In this document: one piece after another, positions 13,936 through 26,195 of the stretch | Layout of the letters: each line of letters begins with the position of its first letter | Numbering within the stretch: position 1 is the first letter of the stretch | DNA from: Eonycteris spelaea | Taxonomy: Eukaryota > Chordata > Mammalia > Chiroptera > Pteropodidae | Direction: 5' to 3' | Length of the DNA stretch: 64,000 nt | NCBI GenBank assembly: GCA_003508835.1 | Contig: PUFA01000144.1 | Location: forward strand, 1,178,001 to 1,242,000 | Notes under the pieces: generated by a model | The model's input: the letters and a program-made list of their open reading frames with translations, nothing else | Told to the model about the DNA's origin: nothing | Databases searched by the model: none | Translations under genes and position numbers: made by a program

Positions 13936-14141
13936 TGAGAAGCATTTTAGATGAAGACAGTGATAACATTGAGCAACCCAGTGAGCATGATGTGAATGAC
14001 AGCTCTCTAGATGATGAGGAAGAAGAATATGAGCCAACAGATGAAGATTCCGACTGGGAACCTGGAAAGGAAGACCAGGAGAAGGAAGATGTGGAAGAAC
14101 TTTTGAAAGAAGCAAAAAAGTTTATGAAAAGAAAAAAGTAA
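13936..14141 (+). CDS. APLF: APLF terminal coding exon (acidic histone-chaperone tail)
   Basis: The acceptor is TTTTTCAG at 13928-13935 and the stop is TAA at 14139-14141. Joined in phase to the G at 9892, it encodes 68 residues beginning V-R-S-I-L-D-E-D. The middle is strongly acidic (DDEEEEYEPTDEDSDWEP) and the end is basic (KKFMKRKK). In APLF this acidic C-terminal domain binds core histones H2A-H2B and H3-H4, using a Tyr and a Trp as aromatic anchors; both are present here in the EEYEP and SDWEP motifs. APLF is a nuclear scaffold that works with XRCC4, Ku and PARP3 in non-homologous end joining. The tail appears one Lys longer than the human protein as I recall it. Reading upstream through the acceptor gives an artificial 13-residue N-terminal extension that is intronic. 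No frame disruption is seen. Confidence 0.93.
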
Positions 14142-15330
14142 CCTTTTTTTCTGCAATAATATGTGGCTCACATTTACTCTTTCTTTATGGAAAAAAAATT
14201 GTGTGATGGTTGTAAAAAGTAAAAAGCCATAGGTTGCATAAAACTTTGGTCTTTTTTTTTTTCTTTTTTCCAAAGATTCTGTCTTTATAGAATACTAGGC
14301 AAGTATAATCAGGTAAATTATGTCATGGGTAGAAAAGCATACCTCTTCATTGCTATTGAAGTAATTCTTCAAGCAGAATTGGGCTTTAAAAAATGATAGC
14401 TATCATATAATAGCTATTATTTTTCTAGTACCCTAGATGTAAGCTTTACAATTTTATTACTTTTATTCTTTGAAACTTGGAGAAATTCGTTCCAAGGGAA
14501 TACTGAAAATAGATTCAAATAAGACTACAGAAGAGAAATGTTCATGCAGGGAATGTTATTTTGTGACCCACGTCTGTAATTTACTGTATGTTGAGATTAA
14601 AGGCAGAAAAACTGAAAGAATTTAACAGTTTCTTTTTCAAAGGTAAGTCCTCCCTGCTTATTTTAACTCTCAATGTGTTGTCTTTACCTTAGGAATAAAT
14701 GATTTTTAACCACAATTTTCTAAAATAACCTTAGTTCTTTTGTCCTCAGATGAAAGTGACAAGTTGTTTGCTAGTGTTCAAGATTCTAGCCTTTTATTTC
14801 AAGAAGAAACCCCTATTCAGTTCTATGAAGTATATCTCTGTATCTCTGTTCTTAAACTATTTTAGACCCTGTTATACTCTTTATTTTAAGTGACTTAGAA
14901 TTTTTGAAATATAGTTTAGAATTTTTCAATAATCAGGTGTATGTACACACTGTAGTAGGTATAGTACTGAAATAATAAATCACTAAACCGAAAGTGTCCT
15001 TGCTAAAAACTAATATTTTCTATTCTAAGAGAACCCCAACATTTATATCTTAAAGAGCACAGATTTATAATTGTTTTCTTAGTGTTTTTAAATATATTTT
15101 CAAGTAATTGCATAATAATAAAATTTACTTAAAAACTACAGCAGGATGGGATAAATATTTTCCTAGAGTAGTATTACCTGTCATTCTTACTTTGCCTCTG
15201 TTGTTATTTGGGAACTCATTTTTTCCTTCTAATGTCCCGTTAATTTTGGGGGCTTGACAAACAAGTGGAAAAAAATTTTGAACTTATTTTCATCTTTGCA
15301 CTGACTTAATCTTTGAAGTGTTCCTTAATC
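14142..15330. other. Intergenic / APLF 3' flank without recognisable repeats
   Basis: AT-rich sequence after the APLF stop. Apart from the candidate poly(A) signals I see nothing that can be named. Confidence 0.5.
14694..14979 (+). promoter_or_regulatory. Candidate APLF polyadenylation signals
   Basis: AATAAA hexamers occur at 14694-14699 and 14974-14979, about 550 and 830 bases after the APLF stop codon. Either could end the 3' UTR. The AT richness of the region makes chance hexamers common, so the site in use cannot be decided from sequence alone. Confidence 0.35.
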
Positions 15331-15334
15331 AACT

Positions 15335-15860
15335 CATAGATATATCTCAAAGGAAATGAAAACACGTGCCCACATAAAAAACTTGTACACAATGGTCATA
15401 GAAGCATTCATAATAGTCAAAAAGTAGAAACACTTAAATGTTCATCAGCTGATCAATGGATTAAAAAAAAGGTATATCTCTTCAGTACTTATTTTGGCCA
15501 TAAGCAACCACTGAAGAATTGAAATATGCTGCAGTGTGGATAAACCTTGAAAACATATGCTAAGTAAAAGGAGTCAGACGCAGAAAGCCACATACTGTAT
15601 GAACTCATTTATACGAAATATCCATAATAGACATATCCATAGAGATAGAAAGTGGATTACTGGTTGTCAAGGGCTGGAGGAAGCAGAGGCAGAGAGTGAC
15701 TGTTAATGGGTATAGGGTTTCTTTAGGAAGTTATAAGTTTTCTAAAATTAGTGGTAATGGTTGCACAACTCTGTAAATATACTAAAACCCACTGAATTGT
15801 AAACTTTGAAACAGTGAATTTTATGATATGTGAATTATATATTTCAATAAAGCTCTTACA
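15335..15860 (+). repeat. L1M 3' end (end of ORF2 and 3' UTR)
   Basis: Contains 'tgttcatcagctgatcaatgg', 'taaaccttgaaaacatatgctaagtaaaaggagtcagac', 'tactgtatgaactcatttatac' and 'actgaattgtaaactttgaaacagtgaattttatg', the characteristic series of the L1M 3' end. Many substitutions indicate an old insertion. Confidence 0.8.
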
Positions 15861-16019
15861 CAAAAGAATACAAAAGGTGAGATTAGTCTTTTAGAAAGAA
15901 AACAGCATTTAATATCAATGTATTTCCTTGGTAGTAATGTGGTGGCTCATGGCAGCTGGTTTTTAAGGATAATCATCCCAAAGACGTTTTTGTGTGATCC
16001 TATTAACACTTAAGTCAAA

Positions 16020-16612
16020 TCATGTTACGTCCTTGCCCCAGACCCTCCAGTGATCCTCAGTGTCACTCAGAGGAATCAGGGTCTTTATTAAGTCCTTTCC
16101 AGGCCCTGCATGAACAGGGCCTCTCAGCCCATTACTCTTCCTCTCACTTTCTCTGCTCCAGCCTTGTTGGTCTCCTCCCTGCTCCTCACATACACTCCTG
16201 TCTGTGGCCTGTGCCCTGGCTGTCCGCTCTCTCTGGGGTGTTCTTTCCCATGGTGTTGGCATGGGTCAGACCCTCGCCTCCTTCAAGGCTTTAGCACATA
16301 GCTAAGGCCCATCACCCTATTTAAGATTTCCTCTCCCATCCCCTCCACTCCAAATATGCACTCCTGATCCCACATACCCAGCTCTATTTTTTTCCCAAAA
16401 CACTTGTTTCTTAACATACTGTGTAATTTACATATATATATATATATATATTTCCATTCCATTAGAATGTAACCTCAAGCAGGGCAGGGATTTTTGTTCA
16501 TTTCTGTCAAAATTTTGTGCTAAATTTTCTGTGCTAAATTTTCAGTGTCATGAACAGTGTCTGGAACATAACTGGTGCTCATAGTACATATTTGTTGAAT
16601 GAGTAAATGACT
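16020..16612 (+). repeat. L2 LINE 3' end
   Basis: 'cttgccccagaccctccagtg', 'tttccaggccctgcatgaacagggcctctcagcc', 'gaatgtaacctcaagcagggcagggattttt' and a terminal 'catatttgttgaatgag' reproduce the L2 3' end nearly in full. Open frames on both strands here are repeat-derived. A TA microsatellite sits inside it. Confidence 0.88.
16432..16451. repeat. (AT)10 microsatellite inside the L2 copy
   Basis: Alternating A and T, read directly. Confidence 0.95.
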
Positions 16613-17449
16613 ATTTGGAAATGAGTGACTGTCACCAACAGACCAGTGGTTTTGTTTATTTAAACAGAATTTAAATAAACAAAGGTACCACTTTGTCTAC
16701 TTCCCAAACACTATGTTTTCTGGTATCAAGGAAGAGATACTACTGAAGGAGTGCTTCTGGGAAAGCAGGCAGTGTACAGCCACTTTTCATGCATTTCTGA
16801 TGAGCAGTTGGTCCAACTTCAACACTGAAAATCAAAGAGAATGTGAGGCATCTCAAAGGAAAATTAGTCATTCAGATTGGGATTAAACTGAGACTTCCAT
16901 TTCTCATGAAGCACACAAGATGGAATGTCGTAAGTGGAACTAGCTGGTACTCTTTGAAACCATAAAACCGTAAGTGTAGTACTTCCACCAGCATCATACA
17001 TTATATTTGAGATTTTAAGCTTCATTAGGTGTGGGCTTAACAGCTCACAAGGGCGCCAGCTATACACTGTCAGGGAGCATCCTCAGATGAGGTGCCATGG
17101 GTAGCATTGCGTATTTGGAGCCCAAAATGAAGACTTCCTATGGTGTAGGGAAATTAGAAATTAACAACCAAAGGATAGGAAATAAAAATCTAACCAACAT
17201 GGAATTGTAAACTAGAGTATACTAAAAGCCTTCTTCTCAAAAAAGAAATGTTTCAAATAATAAAGTATTTAGAAATAAGCAACAGTGAGAGTGTTATGTT
17301 ACATATCAAGTAAGATGTACTTGAAGGAGGATAATACTATACAGCCTTAAACATATATATTAGGGAAAAGATTACAAATAAGTGAACTAAGTATTTTAGT
17401 CAAGAAGCTAGACAAAAGCATCAAAGTAAACCCAAGGAAAATAGGACAG

Positions 17450-19385
17450 CATTAATAAAGTAAAAACTTGAAATAAGATTTTAAAAAGCAGGGGACTTGA
17501 TCAACGAAATACGAAAATAGATTCTTCGATATCTTTGAGAAAATGATACTTGGCAAAAAAAGACAAACACTAGAAATGAAAAGTTTGAGCTATAAATGCA
17601 GATGTAAAGCAGTATGTATAACTTTATACCAATAACTTTATAAATCTAGATAAGTGTATGACTTTATAAAAATACAATTTATCAAAATTTACTTTAAAAT
17701 ATATTTTGAAAATCTAAATAGATCAAAGCTGTAGAGGAAATGGAAAGCATTCAAAAATATGCTTCTAGTATGGTACTAGATGTTGAGTATTACAGATGAT
17801 ATGTGAAAACTTTAAAAGACATGAGAGACTGGCATAAATAGAGATGCACACCATATTTCTAGATAGAAAAATGCAATATTGAAATACGTTAATTAGCTTC
17901 ATTGTGGTAATCATTTCACAATGTATTTCTTAAATATATATAATTTTATTTATCAATCATACCTCAAAAAAGAAGAGGAAGATAAATTCTCCCTAAATGA
18001 ATCTATAAATTAGTGCAATCCCAATTAAAATTTCAAATGGATTCTTTATGTAGATTTTACAATCTAAAGTTTTTCAAGTTTACAGTTCTAAAAGTCAGTT
18101 CAAAGAAAAATACATTAGGCAAATCAAAAATTTTTACATAAGAACAGTTGGGAGACTTGATTACCTCATCGAAATGTGTATATCAAAACAATAGAGCTAC
18201 ACATGCTTTTTAAAAAATAATGGAGTTAATGCAGGAAAAGACAATAGATGAATAAAATAGAAAAGACTCCAGTAACAGACCCAGATATATATGAACTTAA
18301 TATATATGATAATTAATATATGATAACTAAAATTTTAAACCCATTGGGAAAGTTGAAAAATAATGAAATTATACACTTGGCTCAGATTCCGAAAAATAAA
18401 CTTCAGTTGGAATAAAGAACATACCTGGGCAAAATAAAATATTGGAAGGAAACATAAAATATTTCCCTAACCTAATGTTGAGGAAAGCCTTTCTAAGCAA
18501 AACCTATACCTCAGAATTAAAGAAAAAAAGGACATATTTTGCTCAAAAATTTAAAAACTCTTTTAATAGAGCAACAGACTGAGAAACATATTTTCAGCAC
18601 ATGTAATGTATGCACATAGAAATCTACAAACAACATAAAAGAAAATGAACAAGAGACATATCAGGGAGTTCACAGAAGAGAAACAGTTTGCCACTGTGTA
18701 TGTGAAAACATGTTCAGCCTCATATGTAGGTATAATTAAAATGACAAAATAGTCCTTGACCATCAAAGTTTTTAAATCTAAAATATTGACATCTTTCAGT
18801 GATAACAAGGAAGTGTTAATAAAGTCTTTCTGGTAGACAATTTACCATCGCTGTAGTATTTAAAGCGCATGCCCTTTGTTCCTACTGTTAAGAAAGTACC
18901 CTACAGAAACATTTATGTCTGAGTATAAAGATGACTGACTATACCAAGAAGTCCACTGTAGCACTGTCTGTAATTAGAGAAAAAAGAAAAAAAAATCAAA
19001 AGGGAAAGAACCTACATTTCCAACAATAGGGAGGTGGTTAAGTAAGTGATGTGGCAGCCATATCATGGAACGAGGTTGATTTATGTAGCAATCTGGCAAG
19101 CTTTCCAAGAAATGCTATTTTTTAAAAAAGGAACTCTGAATAATGAGCTCAGTATGATTCCATGTATACAAAGAAGTGCCACTGCATATTTATTTACATA
19201 TGAATAGAAAGAGACCAGGATGCAGGTAACTGTTCACCATACTTACCTAGGAGAATGGAAATGTACGAGAGGGTGAGGGGAGAACACTGACTGTCAAATT
19301 CAATCCACACACTAATGTATTGCCTGAATATTATAACAAGGATATATATATTCAGGGGCTAATTGTGTCAAAAAGAAAAAGAATC
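17450..19385 (+). repeat. Old L1 (L1M4/HAL1-like) ORF2 and 3' region, decayed
   Basis: Phrases such as 'ctccctaaatgaatctataaattagtgcaatcccaattaaaat', 'gggagacttgattacc', 'aaagactccagtaacagacccag' and, near the end, 'gcagccatatcatgg' and 'atgattccatgtatacaaag' follow the order of L1 ORF2 C-terminus and an L1ME/HAL1 3' UTR. No open frame survives. Confidence 0.7.
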
Positions 19386-21214
19386 ACTGCTGAGGACAAC
19401 AGGAGAGGCTGGCAATAAAAGACAGCACTGGGTCTCAAGATAAAGCCCTCAGACACCTGGTGGCAATCCTTGCACTATTTCTGATGCTATCAAAAACGTA
19501 TCTGTAAACAAAAACTAGTTCAGTGACCAGGAGTAATCCCCCTATGCTCGTGGTCCCTGGGGTTTTAATAAAACATAAAGTCCTTTTAACTGGTAGAAAT
19601 ACAGGAGATTTTATGGATTCAAAGCATAGCCTGTGCCGTGGTGGTTAAGCAGTGAATATGCCTTAGTCCAGATCCAATGCAGAGACATTTTAGAAAAAAA
19701 AAAAAACGTGAAACGGAACTTTCCCAGTTGCCTCCAAATTCCAGGCAATCTCCACGATAACCCTGCAAGGCTGTGTCGGGTGGCGAGTTCGGGGAAGCAG
19801 GAGGTGGAGACAGGATGGACCAGCTTAGTGCTGCATCTTCACCCTTTTCCAGGAAGAAATCTTCTCATTTTCTCCTGAAGTCCCTTGGCATTCTATGACG
19901 TTCAGCCTTTATCATAAATACGGAGCCTTTATGGTCCAGTTCTCCTGGATGTCTTGGTGCTTGGAGGCCTCCAATGTGTCAGCATAATTAGGTCAGCAGG
20001 TGAACATTCGGATCGTTGGTTTTTATGTATTATAGTAGGGCAAGATGAAAAGCCAGGAGGTTTTCACTCAAAGGTACTGCCTCCTGAATAAGCAAATGCA
20101 GGTTGAGACTGTGAGCTAATTAGTACTCCAATCAACCCCTACTCCACCCCAGTGCTCAGGTGGGAAGTCCAGAATATTCCCTAATTGTGTCAATGCTAGC
20201 TCAATGAAAGTGTAGCATTGGAATTCATCCCTTTTGTTTTGAAAGAGAAATTCATTGTTCCAAAACCGAGATTAAGCAAACTGTGTGCCTGGCACTCTTG
20301 CCCAGCATTACATGCCAGAGAAATTTGCCTTCCTTTGATGGGTTTGATAACTCAGTGCTAATTGACAGAAGATAAAGTCATGTTGCTTGGTGTGTCTAAT
20401 TAATAGCCACAGATCAATCTGCCTGTTGTTTCTTCTTAGATATAGCACTTCTTATTTCTGATTCATGGCTGACATCTCAAGATGGCACCAATCATCCTTG
20501 CCTAGATAATAAACATGCCCAGCCTGATAAAGAGATGAGCCTTTTATGACTTAGCAGGTTTACTGGTCTGTGAAATAAGCAAGTGTCTGGAATCAGCAGT
20601 CTGGATATTTATGTAAACATTCCCTGTCAAGAATGCATGTCTGTTCTCCCCAAACTTATATTTTCAAGCTGGCATCCTGCCTCTAGTCACCCTAAACCAG
20701 TAAAAATCAGAAGCATTTCACCTAAGACATTTTGCTTTAACAAAATATATATCACTCCTATCAGAATGACAGTGTAAAGTTAGTGAAATTCCATATCTCC
20801 CCTCAACACAGACACCCTAAGTTCATTTTAAAGAACTGAAGTTTCCTTGGTGGTGGCTGTCCCTTTGCGATGATTTGCTCTCTCTGAGCGCATGCCCAAG
20901 AGTGGACCTCCAGGCCATGTCCCAGCTCTGTGATTCTACCTTCTCTGACCTCATTCGTAGTGAGCGGGGACCCCAGCCAGACCCATAAGGTGCTCCTTCC
21001 GGGGAATCTGTACAATGTAAGGACAGACAGGGAGAGTTGGAGCTAGGGCACTTTCTATCCTTGCAATGTAATAATTCATGGAACAATCATCGATAGCCCC
21101 TGAAAAGTGTCATTCCACAGATAACTTACAAAGAAAAGGTAACTTTACAATGGAGAGCTCAGATGTGACCCACCAGTAGTGAGCTGGACTGACATTATGT
21201 GCTTTGATGTTCTA

Positions 21215-21665
21215 AAAAGATAAATGGGGGACCACTCTAGACTTAAAAAGAATAATGGATCATAATTACCACCTGCAATACATGAATCTTGATTAGATCC
21301 TTGAAAAGAAGGCTATAAAGGATATTTTAGGACAATTGGAGAAATTTGAATATGAATTGAATATTAGGTGATATTAGGAAGTTATTGTCAATTTCCTAGG
21401 CTGTGATAATAGCATTTTGATTCAGAGGGAGAATGTTCTTAATTGTAGGAGAGACAAGCTGACGTATTTAAAGATGAAGTAACATAATATTTTTATCTAT
21501 TTTCAAATAGTTCCATTTATATAAAACACATACCCACAGCTAATGCAAATAGGGCAAAAATATTAATTAATGTTGAATTTAGGTAGTGAATATCCAGATA
21601 TTCACTATACTATTTTTTACTTTTTTATGTGTTTGAAATTTTTCTTTAAAAATTTTTGAACAAAA
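21215..21665 (+). repeat. L1ME-type 3' UTR
   Basis: 'gaatcttgattagatccttgaaaagaaggctataaaggatattttaggacaattggagaaatttgaatatg' and 'attaatgttgaatttaggtagtg..ttcactatactattttttac' then 'gtttgaaatttttc' match an old L1ME 3' UTR. Ends in an A-rich segment. Confidence 0.65.
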
Positions 21666-22959
21666 TAAAGGAAAAGAAAACATGGGGGTGATTTCTTAAA
21701 TTATAAAAGAAAGTGATGCATCTGAAAACGAAAGGATCTTATGTTAAAAATATTGACTATTTCAAGCTGACCTTATTCTTTTAAAATTTTTATTTTGTGT
21801 TTTAGACTCCATTTGATATATTAATATAGTGGTGCATGTAAATATATAAAGAAATATACATGCTCGAAACTTCTTGTTCCTGCAGTGTGCAATCGAAAAT
21901 ATTTGGAGACCACTTCTATGCCTACAATGTCTCATGTTTCCAGGTCAACTTTTGAACTGCTACTAAGGCAGGTGGAATAACCCAGATGCAGGTTTGATGA
22001 GCGGAAAGAACATAAGCAGAACGATCAGTTAGGAGGGGTTTGTTAGCTGGGGCTTCTATCAGGATTAGACGTGTTTTCTTCAGCTCTCACTTAAACATTG
22101 GAAGTTGGAATTGCAGCTGCACCAATATTAAGTGAAGTTGGAGAGGACTCTCGTAGACTGCATTTCTCCACCTTCAAAGACTTTCACTTTGCCACAGTGG
22201 AAATTCAGAGTCTGTGTAATGTGATCAAGATATCTCCTACAGTCGGGATCCTTCAGGCTCTGGCTGCAGTGCTCCCCAGAACCAAGCCTCAAGGGCAGAC
22301 ACTGCTATGATCTTGTGTGGAAACTAGTAAGTTGCATTAGCAAGCATATATCCCCACTCTCCTAATAATGTCCCCTAATCCACACACATCCTACGAAGAG
22401 GAGGACAGTTGGTATTGGGATAAGGCGGGCACTGGGGCATGATTGGGTATCGTTGTACTGCAGGTCCCTGTGGCCTGTGTCAGATGAGCTTTAGAGTCAC
22501 ATCGCTGGTCTCCGTGTGGTTCTTTGGATAATAAACTCTCCCAAGTGGCCATCAGCAGATAGTTCTTTTCTCACATGAGTCCCAGATGATAATTACCCCA
22601 ACCACTGAGGATGGAGTTCTGTTTCTGGTCTAGAAAGGGACCGGGGGGATTGCCTGGGGGTCAAAAGATTTCATCCCCCTTCTAACATCTCTTCAACTGA
22701 TTTCCATAGCCAACAGCAGCCTCTCCCAAATGGAATAGTGATTCTACAGGATGTTTATAGGTGAACTCAAAAAGGAGTACAGTGACAAAGTGAGTTTGGA
22801 GAATGCTGGATTGCATGGGTTTCTCATTCTGAGACATGTCGTAGTCTTGCAGAAGCAAATTTGTACTTTGAATCTTCCAAACTGGGTTTAAATATTTACT
22901 GTTTCTGAAACTTATATAAACATAATTTTTTTTTCAGGAGCATACTAGAAATTTTGTAA

Positions 22960-23700
22960 TATTCATTCACTCCTTCATTCAACAAATGTAGTTTAGTAGC
23001 TATCTGTGGCAGACATTGTTCTTGGCACTAAAGATGCAGGGATGAATATGACATTTTTTTTTTCCAAATGGAGCTTATATTGAGATAACAGCAAATAAGC
23101 CAACAAAATAGAGATGATAACCATGTAATCAGTGCTGTAAGAATAAAGCAGGGAAAGGAGATAGAGTGTAGAGTAGGGGCTTGCGGTGGGTATGAGCGAT
23201 GGTGGCTATTTTAGATCAGTGGTTGGAGAAGTCATCCCTGAGGAGCGATATTTGAGTAGAGTCCTGAATGGAACAAGGCAGTGGCAATGTGATGATCTAG
23301 GAAAAGTGTATTCTCAACAGACATAACAAGTACAAAGGCCATGGGGCAGGAAGAAGCTCGGGGAGTTCCAGAAATATCAAGAAAGAATTGCCTAAGGTAG
23401 AATGAGTAAGGTGGAGAGGAGAAGTAGGAGACAGGAAGGGTAGGAGACCTCTCAGACCCTTATGAGAGGTAGGCAAGAGCCAGATTGCGTAGGGCTAGAT
23501 TGTGGAATTTCGCATAGAAGAGTGAGTATGTAGGGGATTTTGCAGATAACAGACTGTGAGTTACAAAGGGCAAACATTGGCATTGGGGAGGGGTGAGAAA
23601 CTGAATCAGGTTTGTACACACGCTGAACACATAGCTGTAAGATACCAGGTGAGGAATAAATGATCTGGCATCTTGGACTTGAGGCAAACAAGGGTGTGAG
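22960..23700 (-). repeat. Ancient LINE-derived repeat (L2-end-like start)
   Basis: Starts with 'cttcattcaacaaatg..gcagacattgttcttggcactaaagatgcagg', the reverse of the L2 3' end. It continues with 'gtacaaaggccatggggcagg' and 'gccagattgcgtagggctagattg', a typical widespread old mammalian repeat. Short frames on the - strand here are not genes. Confidence 0.6.
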
Positions 23701-24924
23701 GCATGATGGAATAAATCCGATAGAAAATAATTAGCTCTAATTGCAGCCTCTGACTTGGATTGTTCAATGGGCAGCTGAGCTTGTGGTGTCCTGATGGAGG
23801 GGAGGAGAAAGTATTACCAGAGGCATTCAGAGCTCTTTGGGGCTCTTTTATTTCTGAGGACCCCGTCCAAGTGGAGAAAAGGGGGTCATCCTAGGTGTGT
23901 CATGTGGGTCGAGTTTCCATGAGGGTGTGGACTATGTTCTCTGTTTCTCATGTAAGACTTAGCCTGTGCCATTTAAGTAGCTGATTCTCAGTCAATGTTT
24001 GTTTCAGTTAATTGAATTTAGATCTTGTGACTTGGAGAAAATGAATACTCTAGCAGATAATGTGACTTACACTAGAGCCCGCAGAATCCAAGTCCATGTC
24101 AGCTGAAAGATAAATCTATAACACAAGAGTTCTTATAAATACTTCTATCATAACTATAAATCACATTCAAATTATTAAAAGTTAAAAAACTTTAAATTAA
24201 AATTATGAAGGCCTTGAAAAATCAATGAAATTAGTGAAATAAGTGTTATTATATATGTGCTGATATGTATCTAAGAGATATTAAACTTAAAAATAAGACC
24301 TTCTTTGGTGTTAGACGTGCATTTGAAACTTTGCTTTTATTTTTTAAATTATGTCATTTCTATCTAATTCAACCTAACTCAGAAAAGTCATTTTCTTCTC
24401 TGGGGCCATCATTATGCTGAAAAAAAAAAAAAAAAACCAACCCCAACAAACATATTGAAAATGTGATTAATCAAACCCTTTAAGTAGTTTCTCAAATTGA
24501 TAACAGGTAAGGTAATATTCCTGAACTTTTCTATGTAGCTTATTAACTCCCTGTCAGACATTAGCCTCAAGAGGCATTTCTTTCATCATGATGACTGGAG
24601 AATATATATTGGGTGAAAGCAGTAAAGGTATCATTGTCATTTAATTTTATTGCTGGAAGAAACTTTAGAATTTATTGAGAAGCAACGTGGGCTGTGTAAA
24701 AATGTTGTCTATAATTTGGTTTGCTTTCTCTGTTATGACCCATGTGTAAAGGACCATCAAAGAAAAAACCAGAACATTCATCAGTAGCTAACTAATCTTA
24801 AAGAAATGTTGGTGCATTGAAATTTTATAATGTGCTTAAAATGTCATTTTTAAAAAAGCCAGTGAAAGACAAGCAGAAATCACAACATAAAATCACCCAC
24901 AAACACCCCCACCACTAGTTTTGA

Positions 24925-25025
24925 GTATCCTATTCCCATTTTGCAACTGGTAAATTAAGGATTAGAGAGTTTAAGTGAATCCTTCCAAGTTACAGAGAAA
25001 AAAATTAGTAGCACCAGTGGTTCTA
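24925..25025 (-). repeat. MIR SINE fragment
   Basis: 'ttcccattttgcaactggtaaattaaggattagagagtttaagtgaatccttccaagttacagag' is a diverged reverse MIR core. Confidence 0.55.
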
Positions 25026-26029
25026 AGGGGATAGCAGGTGTTATAGGCCTTTTCCTCATTCATTCTATGTCAGTAGCTCAAGTACTTCCTTCTAACCTAT
25101 CAAGGACCTTCTGCCTTTTGAAGCACCTTTAGTTAGTAGTGGTGGATTCACTTGAAGCCTGGACTAACTTTCTCACACCTAAACTTATAAACAAAACAAA
25201 GTGTCAAGAGGTCTGACTTTTATCTCATGCTTTGAATTGCTTCAGGGCACTACTGTAGAATGTGGACAATCAATGACAGATTAATACAATTATCAGCCTT
25301 AATGTAAACCCATCACCTTAGTGAACTAAAGCCTTGTTTGCTAGATTTGCTATTTAAAAGAATGAGATAAATCAATGAAGGAATAAAATAAATGCCAACC
25401 TGGCATCATTCTTTTAGTGATAGACACTAAAAGTGAAAGAAGAGTTCCTGATTAAAGATGTAAATACCCTGCCATGCTAATTTCAGCTGATTTCCTGACT
25501 CAAAATCTCTTCCTGTCTCTGTCACTGTCAGTGACTGACAGCTGGCTTAATAATGAAATTCAGGCAGTGTTTGCTTTTCTTGACCTTTACTGAGAAATGA
25601 ATTTTTCGAGCTCTGGACATGAATAGAGTGCTTTAATTGAGGGAAAATAATGGGTTTGCATCATCCTCGGCAACCCACGGAACTGATTACCTCGTTATTT
25701 CTAATTCCACTTCACAGCGAACTTCAGAGGATGGCTGATAGTTTGCAGCCACCCTGTAATTAATTCCCGGCTCTGGCTCTCTGCACGCGCCCCACCCCAA
25801 AAGAGGAAATGTTTCTGATTAATGAATAAAGGCCACATCTCTTCAGAGTCTCCAAAATTTATTTATTTTGAACCTCTAGATTTTTCATATTCTGTTAAAG
25901 TCTTTGTTCATGCTGGCTTGTATGAACAGATAGTTTTCTCAAGCTCTAGTCTTGATTTTCTGAGGTTCTCTGCCTGCTTCTTCCTTGTTTCCTTGTGTGA
26001 TCTTCACTGCCCTCTCCTGGGCGAAAGGG

Positions 26030-26195
26030 TAGTGCAGCAGCAAAGAGCCCTCAGACTTGGGAGAGCTTCACATTTTCATCTGTAAAATGGGGATAACAAT
26101 ACCCATCTTTATAAATGCGTTGAAAGGATGAAGCGAGACACGTATGTAATACGCTCAGCAAGTGGTAGGCACTGGGATATATGTAACGGCCGTCG
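26030..26195 (+). repeat. MIR SINE
   Basis: 'cttcacattttcatctgtaaaatggggataacaatacccat' and 'aaaggatgaagcgagac..aatacgctcagcaagtggtaggcac' are the sense MIR core and 3' half. Confidence 0.82.

Noticed and set aside
14007..14273. 88-codon - strand frame across the APLF terminal exon
   Set aside because: Lys/Phe-rich shadow of the acidic APLF tail and the adjacent T-rich region; no signature.
16020..16301. Overlapping 80-90 codon frames on both strands
   Set aside because: They lie wholly inside an L2 3' end.
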